In this document: positions 49,201 to 59,500 of the stretch, one piece after another
Layout of the letters: every line of letters begins with the position of its first letter
Numbering within the stretch: position 1 is the first letter of the stretch
Origin: Choristoneura fumiferana
Lineage: Eukaryota; Arthropoda; Insecta; Lepidoptera; Tortricidae
Assembly: GCF_025370935.1 (NCBI RefSeq)
Contig: NC_133474.1
Span: 13,001,915 to 13,065,914 of the forward strand
Direction of reading: 5' to 3'
DNA: 64,000 nucleotides
Made by a program: the position numbers and the translations under genes
Notes under the pieces: model-generated
The model's input: the letters and a program-made list of their open reading frames with translations, nothing else
What the model was told of the DNA's origin: nothing
Database searches by the model: none

Positions 49201-52200
49201 TTCCCACTAAATATCCTTGTGTAACTTTTATTCTAACACCAAAACTCAAAACCCTCGTGTTTTGGCATGTGTATTATTGTGTATTGCCCCCTTTACCGGT
49301 GTGCGAGTGTGTGTGTAACGTTGCGTGTATTTGTGGTTCCAGAGCAGTGGCGGCGGTTGTCGGTGCGGGCGGCGCGCGCGCACCCCGCGCCCGCCGCACG
49401 CCACTGCTTTGGATCTCTGGAACGCCTTCGTCTATCCGGTATGCAAGAGACGCCTGAGCGGACTCTGGAGTGTTGTGTCGTAGCTATCCATAAAAAAAAA
49501 CCGGCTAATATAACGGTTAAAAAACTTTTAGAAAAATTAAAACGGTTAGCTAATGAAAAGCGGTAATTTAACTTAGCGGGTTTTGCTTCTCAGGGGCTGT
49601 TTAGTGGCATAGGTTTCTAATTTGCGTTGGTGTTTGACTTACGGAGAAGGGCATGCATAATTTTAACCTGAGCATCTATTTCTGAAATCGGATCACTCGA
49701 AAATATAATTGAGAAGTGGCCAAAATTATAGCTCTAATTATTCATGTCAACTTAGGTACTACTTAGGTGTAGGTTTAGGTACTTTTTAGGTACTTACGTA
49801 GGTACCTAGTCGAAAATCTAATCTAATTATAGTTTTGGGGCAATCCACAAATTACGATGACACGCGAGGAATTTAATTTCAAGTATGAGTACCTAACTCT
49901 ACTCAGCGTTAGGCTTAGGCTTTAGAGGAACGTCAAAACATACAAGACAAAAACAGTAGGTAGATAGTAGGATAGGTCTCTTACAATATGGCAAGATTTA
50001 GATTTGTTAGTTCTACATGCTTATGACTGTGTCCTGTCACTCCACCTGGAAATAGGAGGCAGCGAAAAGTTAGTTTTTTTTTTACAGAAATAGGATTGCG
50101 TTATATACTTTCAACATCACCTGAAAGTACAATGTTTTAAATTGCGAATTATATTATGCAGTTCTTGGGAAAGTTTTTCAAATCATTATTTAAGTTGAAA
50201 TCGCCGAACACTTAGAATAATTAGATAAATTGCCAGGTTTTCAGATTATATGGCTGGCTACGACACAATGTTCTGAATTGAATTAACTCAGCTTGCTTGA
50301 GAATGGCAGCGATTTAAATGCAATGCTTTGAATGTCCTTTAAATAAACTAATTCAATTCAAATAATTTATGCAGCTCGGATTTATGCACTTAATACTTGG
50401 CAAAGATTAGATAACACTTTTAAAATATAAATACCTAATAATTAACAACTTGCGTGGCCTCAGATGAGAAATCTAAAGCCGAGTTTAGAATTGCAAGAAA
50501 AATCGCACAAGTTGCATTAGATACATTGCGGCGCTCGATTGGCCACTACAAACTCGTTGGCTTTACGGCCTCGCAATGCTGCAATGTAATGCAACTTGCA
50601 CGATTTTTCTTGCAAGTCTTAACTCGGCTTAACACGCGTAGTGCACGCTCGGGACAAAAATAGATGGCTATCTACATCATTTAGTCGCTTATGGTCCCAC
50701 TTCTGGGTCTCTATTCGACTCCGTCTATGGAATTTAAAACATGTAGAAGCGAAGATATAAACATTTATCATAGTTTTCATTACGCATTGGACTAATATGT
50801 ACCTACCTCTAATCTTGCTTACCTATGCTGCGGTTCAAATCACTCAATAAATTTCAACGAGAAATTAATTAAATATTTATTTGGCTAGGACATTCTCTCT
50901 AAATTACTGCTGAACGCCAGAGCATTTTTTTTTAATTATTAACGCTGACTTGGAGAACTAAAACTTTCGCTACGAGCTTCTTACCCGGCTAATAAACATT
51001 ATTTAATTCTGCCAGCATACTTACTTCAGTTCTTTGTCAAACAGGGCAACATGAAGCAACACATGCTGACGCATAAGATACGGGATATGCCACCGTCGTT
51101 TGAGAAAGGGTTAAGTGGTCCTTCGGGCCCGCCGAGCGAGGAGCGGGAGGGAAGCCCTGACCGCCGCTCGTCCCCGGAAAAGATGGAGCTGAAGCGATCA
51201 CCACCCGCTCATCCACCGATGCCCCATGCCCCCATAGACATGCCACCACTCCCGAAACGGCCCAGTGGTAAGCATAATCACTTAGCACTCACGAACCGGT
51301 TCAACCGAACAAGAGAAGGCCGTCATGGATAAATTAATTCGCGAATAATTAATTAATAATTAATGCGGAAATTGCTAATAAATGGATGAAAGTGAGAATT
51401 TAAGATGCGGTTTTAATTTATACCCATAAAATCCATGCGCATTTAAAGTCGAAAGGCGCATCTAACATTTTCTATGCAGATACAAGTACAATATAAAGCA
51501 GACTGTAAGCAGACCAAGGGCCTTGCTTGTCTTAATTGTTAAAAGTCAGAATGTAATGTTTCAGAATGTACCTATCGTTTGTCATAATCATAACTCTTTT
51601 TTTCTCTGAATCCAATAATTGACCAGAATTGTTATAAAACAAACCTAACCTAACCTACAATTTTCTATGGGATAAACATTTAAATTTTTCTGAAAAATTC
51701 ACGGTTTCAATGGGACAAAAATATGACAAACAAATAATTCCGACAAACTTTACAGTATGACTTGCGAAAAGTATGCGAACTTTAGCGCGCTCGTTTAAGT
51801 AACATATATATTATTATCACAGCAGATCCAGTCAGCAGCATGTATTGATAAAAACTGATGATACTGTAATAGATGCCTTGTGGAGTGTTGATTGCCTGAA
51901 GTCAATGCATGTAGTCGCTAAATCGCCTCTACCTTATTAAGGGTTAAAGAATCCTCTAACAACAACACTTGCCCTCCAGTGTCAACGGGCCCCTCCCACC
52001 CGCCGCCGCCGGTGTCGTCGAAGCACCTCTGCGGGGTGTGTCGCAAGAACTTTTCGTCGTCGTCCGCGCTGCAGATACATATGCGCACGCACACTGGGGA
52101 CAAGCCTTTCCGTTGCGCGGTCTGTCAGAAGGCGTTTACCACTAAAGGGAACCTCAAGGTACCACACAATTGCATACAAGTTTTGTAAAATAAGTCAGAA

Positions 52201-53936
52201 TGATGATCTGATTCGGCCGATTACGGCCATGGCAACACGGAAACCACTTTTGAGCACATATCGATCATGTAAGTTACTCAAAAGTCGTTTCCGTAGCCAA
52301 TCTTCTTATATTACAATATTTGGGCAAGTTTGACTGGACACCTTTTTATTAAAGGATTTTTTTGCTAAAATCAACGAATGTTTCCATAATTGGTTAATGT
52401 TCTTTCCTGCGTGGTTTAAAGACGTGATTAAATTTGAATGAAAATCATCTACCAGTTTTTTTTTTTAATAGGAGGAAAATCCCCACTTGTTGGAACACAA
52501 TCACCGCCGTTAGATGACGGGACCATACATTAGATGTCGGACCGTTGCCGCCCTCTGAGAAAAGAGTAGGCGGGCGAATATTCGAGCGTTTTGAGCACGC
52601 GGTCAAACGTCATTATCGTCGCACGTTTATTAGAGCAGCGGAAACGGAATGACAAGTCCCAAGAATTTTAATCACGCTAAATTCAGTATCAGTATTGTCC
52701 CAAATTTTCATAATAAAACAACCCTGGGCATTACCTTTTTTAATACCTATCACCTGCAAAGATACAAATGACAAAAAAAACGATGAATATTCGCCCAGGC
52801 TCGTTTTTTGCCGATCCCTAAGTCATGTCGGTCTGGAAATATTGGCTCTGCAAGCTGATTCCAAAGTTTTATCGTGTTTAACAAAAAAAGTTCCGCGAGA
52901 ACCGAACTGTGGTAAACTATCAACTACTTAAACCAATAATCAGGTTGATCCTTCATGTTAGCGCTATTCTCCCTCCTCGACTACAGTTTCCATCCCCTTT
53001 CTACCTTTGCACAGAAATAATTCAACGTCTTTTGTTTAGGTCCACATGGGCACGCACATGTGGAGCGGCGGCGCGTCGCGGCGCGGGCGCAGGATGTCGC
53101 TCGAGCTGCCGCCGCGGCCCCTGCACGAGCCCCACGACTTGCTGCGGCGGCCTGACCTGTTCTACCCCTACCTGCCCGCGCCTTTCCTCAACGGCATGCA
53201 GCAGAAGGTAACTATAGCAAAGTGTTGCGTAGGTTTTGAGACACCTCAAGACGCAAGAGACAAGATTTTGAAATAAAGTCAGACCGGTTGGGACCTACGA
53301 ATTATCTATAGCGACGGCTTAACATTTTCTTCCCCTACTTAACTGTAGGTACATAGCAATATTTGTTGACGTTCCGACCATTTCTATATCACACCTATCA
53401 TATCTTCATATCTTGTTCCTTTCAATCTGTGTCGTGTACTATGAACTAAAATGTCCTCTAACTAAACTATTGCACAACAAACGTTGGTTACACATAACCC
53501 TCCTTCTTCGCAGTCGGGTAAAAACGATCTGTCAACGATGTTAATGATTATTTCCCTTCGACAGCTGAACGAGATATCAGTGATTCAGCAGAGCGCGGGT
53601 CAGAACGGTGTCGCGGCCAAGTTCCCCGGACTGTTGGGCTTTGGGGCGTTCGGCGTGCGTCCGGGGGCCGCGTCGCCGCTCGAGCGGCCGCCGTCGCTGG
53701 AAGGCGGCGACGAGCGGCAGGCCGCCATGCGGGAGCTGGCCGAGCGCGGGCGCGAGCTAGCGGAGCGGAGCCGGCAAATGCGCGACCGCGATGAGGACCA
53801 GTACCGCTCCCCGCCCGCGCACCCGCCACACCCGCCGCCGCCCACGCAGCCCTCGCCCCCCGCGCCGCACCACCAACACCCGCACCCCCTCGCCTCGCTC
53901 CCGCCGCCGGCACGCACCGAAGGACTCACGGTTTAA
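31193..53936 (+). CDS. sal: spalt / SALL-family zinc-finger transcription factor (whole coding span, 7 exons)
   Basis: This is the homologue of Drosophila spalt (salm/salr) and vertebrate SALL1-4, nuclear zinc-finger proteins that mostly repress transcription and pattern wing, trachea, eye and nervous system in insects. Seven coding exons (31193-31235 or 31325-31397; 39600-42437; 42700-42833; 51045-51267; 51980-52158; 53040-53207; 53565-53936) join with matching phases (1,1,0,1,0,0) at GT-AG sites. They total 3,957 nt (1,318 aa) with exon 1a or 3,987 nt (1,328 aa) with exon 1b. In 1a numbering: C2HC finger 43-63; Q-rich segment 181-199; finger pair 364-412; finger triplet 707-787; pair 967-1015; pair 1097-1145; Pro-rich C-terminus. 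The finger grouping, the C2HC finger and linkers such as HTGERPF/HTKERPF are diagnostic of SALL. Family identity is near certain; orthology to salm versus salr is not resolved, and the symbol sal is used generically. Confidence 0.95.
31325..31397 (+). CDS. sal: sal alternative first coding exon 1b
   Basis: ATG opens a 24-codon stretch beginning MIQLATIKFGIHQK and ending STNRLRR plus one base, followed by a strong donor (GTG|GTGAGT). Phase 1 fits exon 2. The MIQ..T+K+GI pattern resembles the start of Drosophila Salm as I remember it (M-I-Q-F-G-T-V-K-Y-G-I), which argues that this is a real, conserved N-terminus. A start at the internal ATG 31373 would also be in frame. It needs either its own transcription start below 31193 or reinitiation past the exon 1a ATG. 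Confidence 0.65.
33821..33926 (-). repeat. dispersed repeat, copy 2 of an inverted pair
   Basis: The reverse complement matches 8111-8215; it contains 'gccatccacgaagactcgtg' and 'aagaaccacggcacgcgtca'. Confidence 0.7.
35831..35885 (+). repeat. RTE-type LINE 3' tail fragment
   Basis: 'ggcctatgtccagcagtgga' and 'taggctgatcatgatga' are the hallmark tail of lepidopteran RTE elements. Confidence 0.65.
37203..37300. repeat. 'gtcccggtttgaagcatggt' repeat
   Basis: A block rich in 'cccgg' with the short palindrome cgggacatgtcccg and repeated 'gtcccgg'. I believe it belongs to a dispersed insect repeat, but the class is not clear. Confidence 0.4.
38756..38850 (+). repeat. lepidopteran dispersed repeat fragment
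   Basis: 'attgcccgcgactgcgtctg' followed by 'atcctatgttccttccccgg' matches the start of the 'gttgcccgcg' family; small chance frames here are not genes. Confidence 0.5.
39063..39253 (+). mobile_element. 5'-truncated tRNA-derived SINE, second copy
   Basis: Shares 'gccggggcagatatttgt', 'gtttatccgttgcctagtgt' and 'aagtgtcccatgataatatt' with the copy at 5104-5357, but lacks the tRNA-like head. It lies about 350 bp before the sal exon 2 acceptor. Confidence 0.7.
39600..42437 (+). CDS. sal: sal exon 2 (C2HC finger, Q-rich segment, first finger pair, finger triplet)
   Basis: This 2,838-nt exon encodes about 70% of the protein. The acceptor is ttgttttag|GTGAAAG and the donor CCCGCAG|GTATGC; both cut in phase 1. 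The open frame continues upstream of 39600 only by chance and has no ATG there. It holds CPRC..H...C (C2HC finger), a Q-rich helix-like segment (LQHQQVFQLQ...), Ser/Pro-rich stretches, a C2H2 pair starting CRYCGKVFG, a PADLS motif (41066-41080), a PENLS motif (41351-41365), and a triplet starting CIVCHRVLSC with a third finger CPVCHKKFSD. The end is rich in Asp/Arg, then Ser/Pro, with marked GC codon bias (from about 42050). Confidence 0.95.
42438..42699 (+). other. sal intron 2 (262 bp)
   Basis: Short intron with GTATGC donor and TACAG acceptor. An in-frame TAG follows the donor within nine bases, so retention would end the protein after the finger triplet. Confidence 0.85.
42700..42833 (+). 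CDS. sal: sal exon 3 (third finger cluster, first part)
   Basis: Acceptor tgtgtacag|TG, donor ACAAAG|GTTAGT. It encodes V-RGNTTCNICYKTF..., then HTKERPFKC..CDRGFSTK. The intron cuts inside the second finger of the pair, immediately before GNMKQHMLTH in exon 4. RGNTTCNICYKTFACNSALE is a nearly invariant SALL signature from family knowledge. The open frame runs on past the donor, but the finger is completed only by splicing to 51045. Confidence 0.93.
42980..43625. promoter_or_regulatory. candidate intronic enhancer block
   Basis: About 640 bp in sal intron 3 with balanced composition, no recognisable repeats and several homeodomain-like sites, including GTCATAAA at 43177-43184 (TTTATGAC on the other strand). 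Inference from composition and position only. Confidence 0.3.
46534..46673. mobile_element. foldback element (140 bp)
   Basis: Arms 'ggtgatactgcaataccgcg' and its complement ending near 46673; the match continues through 'cattttccataaggtgtaat' and 'attataccttatggaaaatg'. Inner symmetry 'acagtac/gtactgt' forms a continuous hairpin with a short loop. In sal intron 3. Confidence 0.75.
48475..48840 (+). repeat. dispersed 'agggttcc' repeat, degraded copy
   Basis: Begins 'agggttccttagtcaactag', includes 'tagtttcgccatgtctgtcc', and contains a C-run near 48740 as in the copy at 6133. Its 3' end is not recognisable. Confidence 0.6.
49336..49423. repeat. GC-rich imperfect hairpin
   Basis: gttccagag + cagtggcggcgg (left) pairs with ccgcacgccactg + ctctggaac (right) with an 8-nt bulge. 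The centre is an alternating GC run. Lies in sal intron 3. Confidence 0.55.
50476..50630. mobile_element. MITE with about 44-bp TIRs
   Basis: Left 'aagccgagtttagaattgca' and right 'tgcaagtcttaactcggctt' are reverse complements with few mismatches. The arms continue through 'agaaaaatcgcacaagttgc' / 'gcaacttgcacgatttttct'. 155 bp. Confidence 0.75.
51045..51267 (+). CDS. sal: sal exon 4 (end of third finger cluster plus linker)
   Basis: Acceptor gtcaaacag|GGC, donor CCCAGTG|GTAAGC (phase 1). It begins GNMKQHMLTHKIRDMPP, which completes the finger started in exon 3. A Pro/Ser/charged linker follows (SPDRRSSPEKMELKRSPP) with no other domain. The phase-1 end joins exon 5 to give a Val codon. Confidence 0.92.
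51268..51979 (+). other. sal intron 4 (712 bp)
   Basis: Between GTAAGC donor and CCTCCAG acceptor. AT-rich; I see no element or exon in it. Confidence 0.8.
51980..52158 (+). CDS. sal: sal exon 5 (fourth finger pair, first part)
   Basis: Acceptor gccctccag|TG, donor CTCAAG|GTACCA. It encodes HLCGVCRKNFSSSSALQIHM, then HTGDKPFRCAVCQKAFTTKGNLK. The last finger is split before its VHMGTH end, which is in exon 6. This C-terminal pair corresponds to the last pair in vertebrate SALL1/3. Confidence 0.92.
52159..53039 (+). other. sal intron 5 (881 bp)
   Basis: Contains a small inverted repeat (52231-52298, arms about 22 bp matching 'ggaaaccacttttgag') and a moderately GC-rich unique stretch (52500-52650). 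No coding exon seen. Confidence 0.8.
53040..53207 (+). CDS. sal: sal exon 6 (end of last finger, Arg/Pro-rich segment)
   Basis: Acceptor cttttgtttag|GTCCAC, donor CAGAAG|GTAACT, phase 0 at both ends. It starts VHMGTHMWSGG, completing finger nine, followed by RRGRRMSLELPPRP and a Leu/Pro-rich stretch ending NGMQQK. VHMGTHMW is typical of the SALL last finger. Confidence 0.9.
53565..53936 (+). CDS. sal: sal exon 7 (C-terminus and stop)
   Basis: Acceptor cttcgacag|CTGAAC, phase 0, stop TAA at 53934-53936. It encodes LNEISVIQQSAGQ..., a Gly/Pro segment, an Arg/Glu-rich helix-like stretch (REL AER repeats) and a His/Pro-rich tail (PPHPPPPTQP... HHQHPHP). Strongly GC-rich codon use here produces long antisense shadow frames that I do not regard as genes. 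Confidence 0.88.
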   Translation: MNEISVIQQSAGQNGVAAKFPGLLGFGAFGVRPGAASPLERPPSLEGGDERQAAMRELAERGRELAERSRQMRDRDEDQYRSPPAHPPHPPPPTQPSPPAPHHQHPHPLASLPPPARTEGLTV

Positions 53937-54444
53937 GCCATGCATTTATCGGGCCGATAAACTGACTGCTGAGAGGATCTTACCACCCGAACACATTCCA
54001 AATATGCATTGATCCTTGAGGTGTGCTTGTACCATAGCGTCGATCGGTAACACCTATTACTCATGAGTGAGAACGCCTGGCCTGAGATGTCGACGGGTGA
54101 TAACGTCATGTTTATAATGTACAAAGTTAACGTATTGAGTGAGGACTGATAAATTACGACAGAACGAGCGACTGTAAATGTGCAAAGTGTAGTGCTATTT
54201 AACAAATGTTATTCCAAGTGTTATACGCCTAGTATTAACTGTAAGTAAGTTATATGCATGAGTACGGGCCGGGGGCAATGGGGGCCGCGCGCGCCGCGAC
54301 CCCACGCGTATGTCATTACTCTGTGATAGAGCACACTCGCCGGCTGTATCCGCGCCACGAACACTCGCGTCCGGTCGCCGCTAACCGATCCTCGACATAC
54401 ACGGATACAGTCTTATGTGCTAACATCAAAAGTAAATATAAATT

Positions 54445-54498
54445 AATAAATTATCCCAAAAATTAAATAAAGTCTTAAGTCTTATAATTGTAAATAAA
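54445..54498 (+). terminator. cluster of poly(A) signals for sal
   Basis: Three AATAAA hexamers at 54445-54450, 54466-54471 and 54493-54498, about 510-560 nt after the sal stop. They would give a 3' UTR of roughly 0.6 kb. Longer 3' UTRs cannot be excluded. Confidence 0.5.
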
Positions 54499-56172
54499 AT
54501 GTATGATATAATTATAAATTATAATATAGCGAGAAATTTCAATATAACAGAATAATTTACATTTAATTATGTACATTTTATTGTACAACACTGGAGCGGA
54601 GTGCAGTGTGCATGATTTTTATCTTACGCCACATTCCAAGCAGCATATTTGGATTGTAATTTGAAGCAATTAGTAACTGTTGTTCGAGTGAAGCGTAAGA
54701 AAACCAGCTCACGTCGACCACCAACCACCATATCTTGTTGTACAGTAAAATACTTGTCCAAATTATATTCGTGACACAATTAACTGAATTTATACTACAC
54801 ACCTACATTTTAAACTACCTACCAATTGTTGACCTAAGTTAAATTATTGTAACGGCAGAGGTTAAAACGTATTCATATCATGTAAATTAAAAAAAAGTAT
54901 TTGCATTTGAGGTCTACATAGTTGTAAGTATTTAGAGTCATAGCGTTATATTGCTTTAGAATACTTTGACATATCTTTGTAAAACACGTGCGACTGGTGT
55001 TATGGCAAATTCTTCTTGAAATTGATAGGTTAACGCCGCGCTGGGCGGCTCCGACAGACTGAACTCGCGGCCTCGGCGAGGCGCCTCCACAGCCCAATTG
55101 TAATATTTATTTCCATTGTGCATTTTCTCGCCCTTATAATAGTCACCGATAGCAGTCTTCACATTTGGTTCGTTGTGAACTCGTATTATTATGATTACTA
55201 GTTATCTGTGTATAAATGTCCTACTTAATTATTTATATAAAAATATAAATCATGCATGCACTCTTAGTATTGAAAAGGCTTGTGAGGCGGTAGGCCTCAC
55301 ACTACAATTTAGTTGTATAGAGTAAATTTTCATAGCACCTACAATTTATTAATTTTCAAGTTGGAAATAGAACCTAGAGAGTAGCATTAGTCATGAATAT
55401 GATGTGTCATGGTCATGTCAGTATAAATAATCATTGTAAATTATTAAATGTTTATGTAAATGTCCAAAAAGTATTCAAATTATTTAAAAAAACAATTATA
55501 TTAATAATTATTTTATTTTTTGTTCTCCTTTACCTCTAAACCCTTCCTTTATTTTTTTAAGTAAGACCGGTCTCCTAAAACCATGCAAGCTCAAGAGAAC
55601 TAAGTCTTTTACATAGATATTCTTCAAGGGTGACAGAAATATTCTGATGTGTTAAAAGGTCAAAATGTTAGAAAAAAAAAACCAGTTTTTTTTTGAGCTT
55701 TATAATAATTGAGACTTACATATAACACTCAATACAATTCAATTCAATAAGTCTGTAGTTTATATTTGCTAAAACACCAATTTAATGACAAGTATTTCCG
55801 GTAGTTTCGATAAAAACATAAAAATACTTTTTTTCTATTAAATCAGTGAACTGATCCTACATATTTAATGGAGTATGTTATGACATGAAAATCTGAATCT
55901 GAATTCATAACTATACATATTATAAGAATTACAAAGACGAGGCATTTGTCAATGTAGTATTAGCTGGTTGTATCGTTAATAATGACAATGTCGTATATAG
56001 CTACACTACTTAGCTGATTTCAATTAAAATAGCTGAGAGGTAGCTTGAATTCCAAAGACGGAAAACGCGTTAAGTTTATTCAGTTTTTACTAGGTACACG
56101 TTTTAATATAGACACTGTTGAAAATTTAGAACCGTGCTGAACAACAGATCGTAAACAATCTGAACCTGTCTT

Positions 56173-56178
56173 TTTATT
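56173..56178 (-). terminator. poly(A) signal of Rpn7
   Basis: TTTATT on the + strand (AATAAA on the gene strand), 216 nt past the stop codon. It is the first canonical signal in the gene direction. Confidence 0.5.
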
Positions 56179-56393
56179 GAAAATACTTTTATAAAATAAG
56201 TAAGAGTAAATAACGATAAAATTATGATGTGCCATAGTCATTTATATTGTTATTGGGTGTAATTAATTTATAAAAAGTATTTTAGACGTCAAGAATGCTC
56301 ACTTCACTTCTTAAAAAAAACTGATAAACGATTTACAATAAAAAGCAAACTGCATTGACAAACAACTCGCACTTACTAAGCGCACAGAAGAAA

Positions 56394-56568
56394 CTAGAAG
56401 TTGATAACGCTAGCGAGCTTCTTGACGCGGTTGAGGAGCAAGTCGCCTTCACGTATGGTCGCCTGGTACAGCTGGGAACGGTCGGCGTCGGCGCCGCGGC
56501 CTGCCCCGGTCACCACGCAGCCCGCGACGGCGTCGATGCGGCATTGGAGACGACCGGCTGCCGTGAAG
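56394..56568 (-). CDS. Rpn7: Rpn7 exon 6 (PCI end, C-terminal helix, stop)
   Basis: Acceptor CCCCACAG|CTTCACG; the split codon gives Asn. It encodes FTAAGRLQCRIDAVAGCVVT, a divergent loop (GAGRGADADRSQ), and the C-terminal helix GDLLLNRVKKLASVINF before TAG. The C-terminal helix that bundles in the lid is well preserved. Confidence 0.92.
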
Positions 56569-59500
56569 CTGTGGGGATCACACATAACTACGTTTTAGAT
56601 CTGGAGTAAAACAAAGGGGGGCAAGCGTTATTAAAAACTAGTATTTCTACTGGAGCTGACCCACGACTGTAAAACCTGGGGAAGGAGAAGCAAAAACGCA
56701 ATTTGTTTGAGATCTGAACTAATCACAGAAAATTATCTACATATACATTGCTAACATTACCTCAACGTTTCGACAACATTGAGTGGAAATTCAACGAGCT
56801 AATTCGCTTGGCTATGTCGGTGACCCTTGTTCTTCTACGTATCTCCTCATTTCTGATTTGATCCCGTAGAGAAACCCCAAGCATAGCTCTTTCCATAGCT
56901 CGCTGAGCAACTCTGAGCCTATTTCTAAGGCCTACAGTAAAGCACCACGTCTCGGATCCATATGTCCACCGACGAGATGGACGGATGTCATTTTTTTTCA
57001 TCTCTCCTGTTCGGAAAGTTTAATTTTCATGGGTAGATAGCCGGGACTTCGTCTATCTAGATGCACGTCGTGACCAAGGAGCTTATATACAACACTGGAG
57101 CTTGAACACTGGACATCCGTTTGAAACAAGAAATTTGATCTTTATTACATCACGAACATATTCCATCTCTTTCGTTAGTTAAGTTAAGAAAGAGATGGCA
57201 GTAATGCGTGAAATGTGAAAGAAAGAGATGAAATATATAAATAAGTAATAAAGGTCAAATTTCTTCGTTCGGCGTTTTAACCTCCAGTTTTGTATATAAG
57301 CTCCTTGGTTGTGACCAACTCGTTTTTTTTTATAGTCGGCCGTGGCAATTGGCCAGCCTAAAATGTAAAGTTGGAGGAAAAGTGAATTCAATTTATTATT
57401 ATTCTCATTTTTTTGTAGTATTTTACGTGAAATTACCCATTTCCCGTCGGATTATTGGCATCACGGGTGAAGTGGGTCACTTTCCACCCTTGGTTATAAA
57501 TCTACTAATGTTCTCTTTTATACAGGTAGAACTTATGAACGAACTTGAAACAAAATTAGTGTTTCGAGCTCAGTTGTATAATACTGCATATTAATTATTA
57601 AACTTCTTTAATTTGCGGTTTCCATATATTGAGTCCGTTATTTTATTTCAACAAGGTATGGAAATCGTAAATTTTATAAGACTAATTTCGAATTATATTG
57701 TTCAGCATTTACTCCGCTTGAAACACAATTTTTTTTATCACATTCAAAACTCTTTGTGGTGGGACCCCTAACAGTCGGAACACCAGAGCCACACAAAAAA
57801 GCATCTTTTGTACATAATATTGTGGTATTCCATTAGCTTGAGCTATGGCCTCTCATGCAGAGGACCGTGAATTCAAGTCTAGACTAGCACCTCTTTTGAG
57901 TGCGAAATAAAATTTACAAATTTATCATGAGCTTTTCAGTGAAGGTAAACGTGCAAACACCCGCGAAATAATGTTGGGTTTGCAGTACCCAATCCGCATT
58001 TATACATGAGCCGGTTGCGTGACAGGATCTATAGACAATCATCTGGTCTGACTCACTTGGAGATCTCTTCCTCGACGAATTCCCGAGTTACGCCGAAGGT
58101 AGCCGCGATGTTGTCAAGGCTGAGCGAGCGGTAGGCACGCAGAAGCTGCACGTAAGCTTTGATGCGAGCTTCTCGCACGTAGTGCTGGTAATGAGGCCGG
58201 AACACTGGGTCCACGCAGATAAGGGTCTCCACCTGCACACAATATAGTCATAGTATAACCAAGTAATCAATAGCAGGTTGCCAACCGATCGCGGCTATTG
58301 GGCCGATAGATCGAATTCCACAAGTGCACTATTTGCAATTTTTAAACACTAACCCCCTTATTCATAAAAGACAATCAAACCTATTTTAGTTAAAATGCCG
58401 CTAAAATTCGTTTGTCCTTATCTGTCACTTCGACATTTGTATTTGTTAGAAAGGGACAAAGCATTTGTTAGTTAACATAGGCTTGTTAAGTTTTATGAAT
58501 AAGGGGGTAACTATGTACTTATTTTATTAGATTACGAAACAACAATTAAGGAAAGCGGCGCTCGGCTAGCCCGACAGACTGAAACTCGCTCGCCGCGGCG
58601 TTATTACGGCAGGCGCACACCGTAAAACATAAAGACAATAAAAAACATAAAGCAACATGCACAATGGCCGAAAATACAACTGGCCAAAGGCACTCAAGAG
58701 CCCCGGTTGTAACGTATGATCCTCTGCTTGAGAGGCCATAGTTCAAACCACTAGGCCGCCACGGCTTGTACACGGCTTGGCATTTGTAAGTTACCAAGTA
58801 TGTACTGTGATTTATATTAGGTATAAGCTCACCCAAGCAAGGCTCTTCATGAAGTCAGCGTAGCGGCATTCATGCAGCGACTCCACGAGTTCCCGCAGCT
58901 CGGGGAAGCGCGAGCGTAGGGCCTGCACGGCGGCCCCTTGCCGCCGCAGCGCCGCCTGCAACGCGTGACGCTCCAAAGCCAGCGCGCATGCCAGCACGCA
59001 ATACTGGATTATTGTACCTGGAAATTTGTAGATTCCAAGTCATCTAGCTGTATTTGTGATTAATTAATATAATAATTATAGTTTACAACAACTATAAAAC
59101 CTGCTTTAATGCACAACTATGACTTCCACTGCCTAGTTTCCGACTCAATCATCAAATCAGCTTTATTGTACCTTATGATTGTATTTTCATCAGACCTACA
59201 TATAATTTGATGATTTGATTTTATATTTTAGATATACATCAGAAAAGTAACACCTGACTTAATAAACTACATGTTTTTCCAAATTTTGTATCATCAACAA
59301 AAATAAGTGTGTGAAAATCAGGTTCATAGAATCCGTTACATATCTTTATGGATGGACATATATATACAGACAGAAGGATAACAAAATGATCCCATTTCGT
59401 TTCTGCCAACTGAGATATATCAAATTCAAATAATTTATTTAGTAAATAGACCGCAATGGGCACTCTCACACACGTCATTTTTTTAAACTATCAGCGCTGT

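Larger units (their letters stand above)
42834..51044 (+). other. sal intron 3 (8.2 kb)
   Basis: Long intron splitting a zinc finger. It contains a repeat-poor block just after the donor (about 42980-43625), a cluster of TTTAYGAC-type motifs (44465-44580), a MITE end fragment near 45060, a foldback (46534-46673), a copy of the 'agggttcc' repeat (48475-48840), a GC-rich hairpin (49336-49423) and a MITE (50476-50630). No coding exon is supported here. Confidence 0.8.
53937..56393. other. sal 3' UTR and sal-Rpn7 intergenic region
   Basis: This 2.46-kb stretch separates the two convergent stop codons. It holds the sal 3' UTR, the reverse-strand Rpn7 poly(A) signal, and otherwise AT-rich sequence with no recognisable gene. 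Short open frames here lack homology that I recognise. Confidence 0.7.
56569..58056 (-). other. Rpn7 intron 5
   Basis: 1.5 kb holding an RTE-type reverse-transcriptase fragment (56762-57001) and a long foldback element (57070-57316). The open frames in it derive from those repeats or are chance. Confidence 0.8.

Noticed and set aside
49343..49438. Possible extra sal exon with acceptor- and donor-like ends in intron 3
   Set aside because: Inclusion between exons 3 and 4 would interrupt a conserved zinc finger, and the encoded Arg/Ala-rich peptide looks like GC-rich noise.
53548..53945. Several antisense and alternative frames over sal exon 7
   Set aside because: Gly/Arg/Ala-rich shadows caused by GC-rich codons; the + strand frame is fixed by splice phase.
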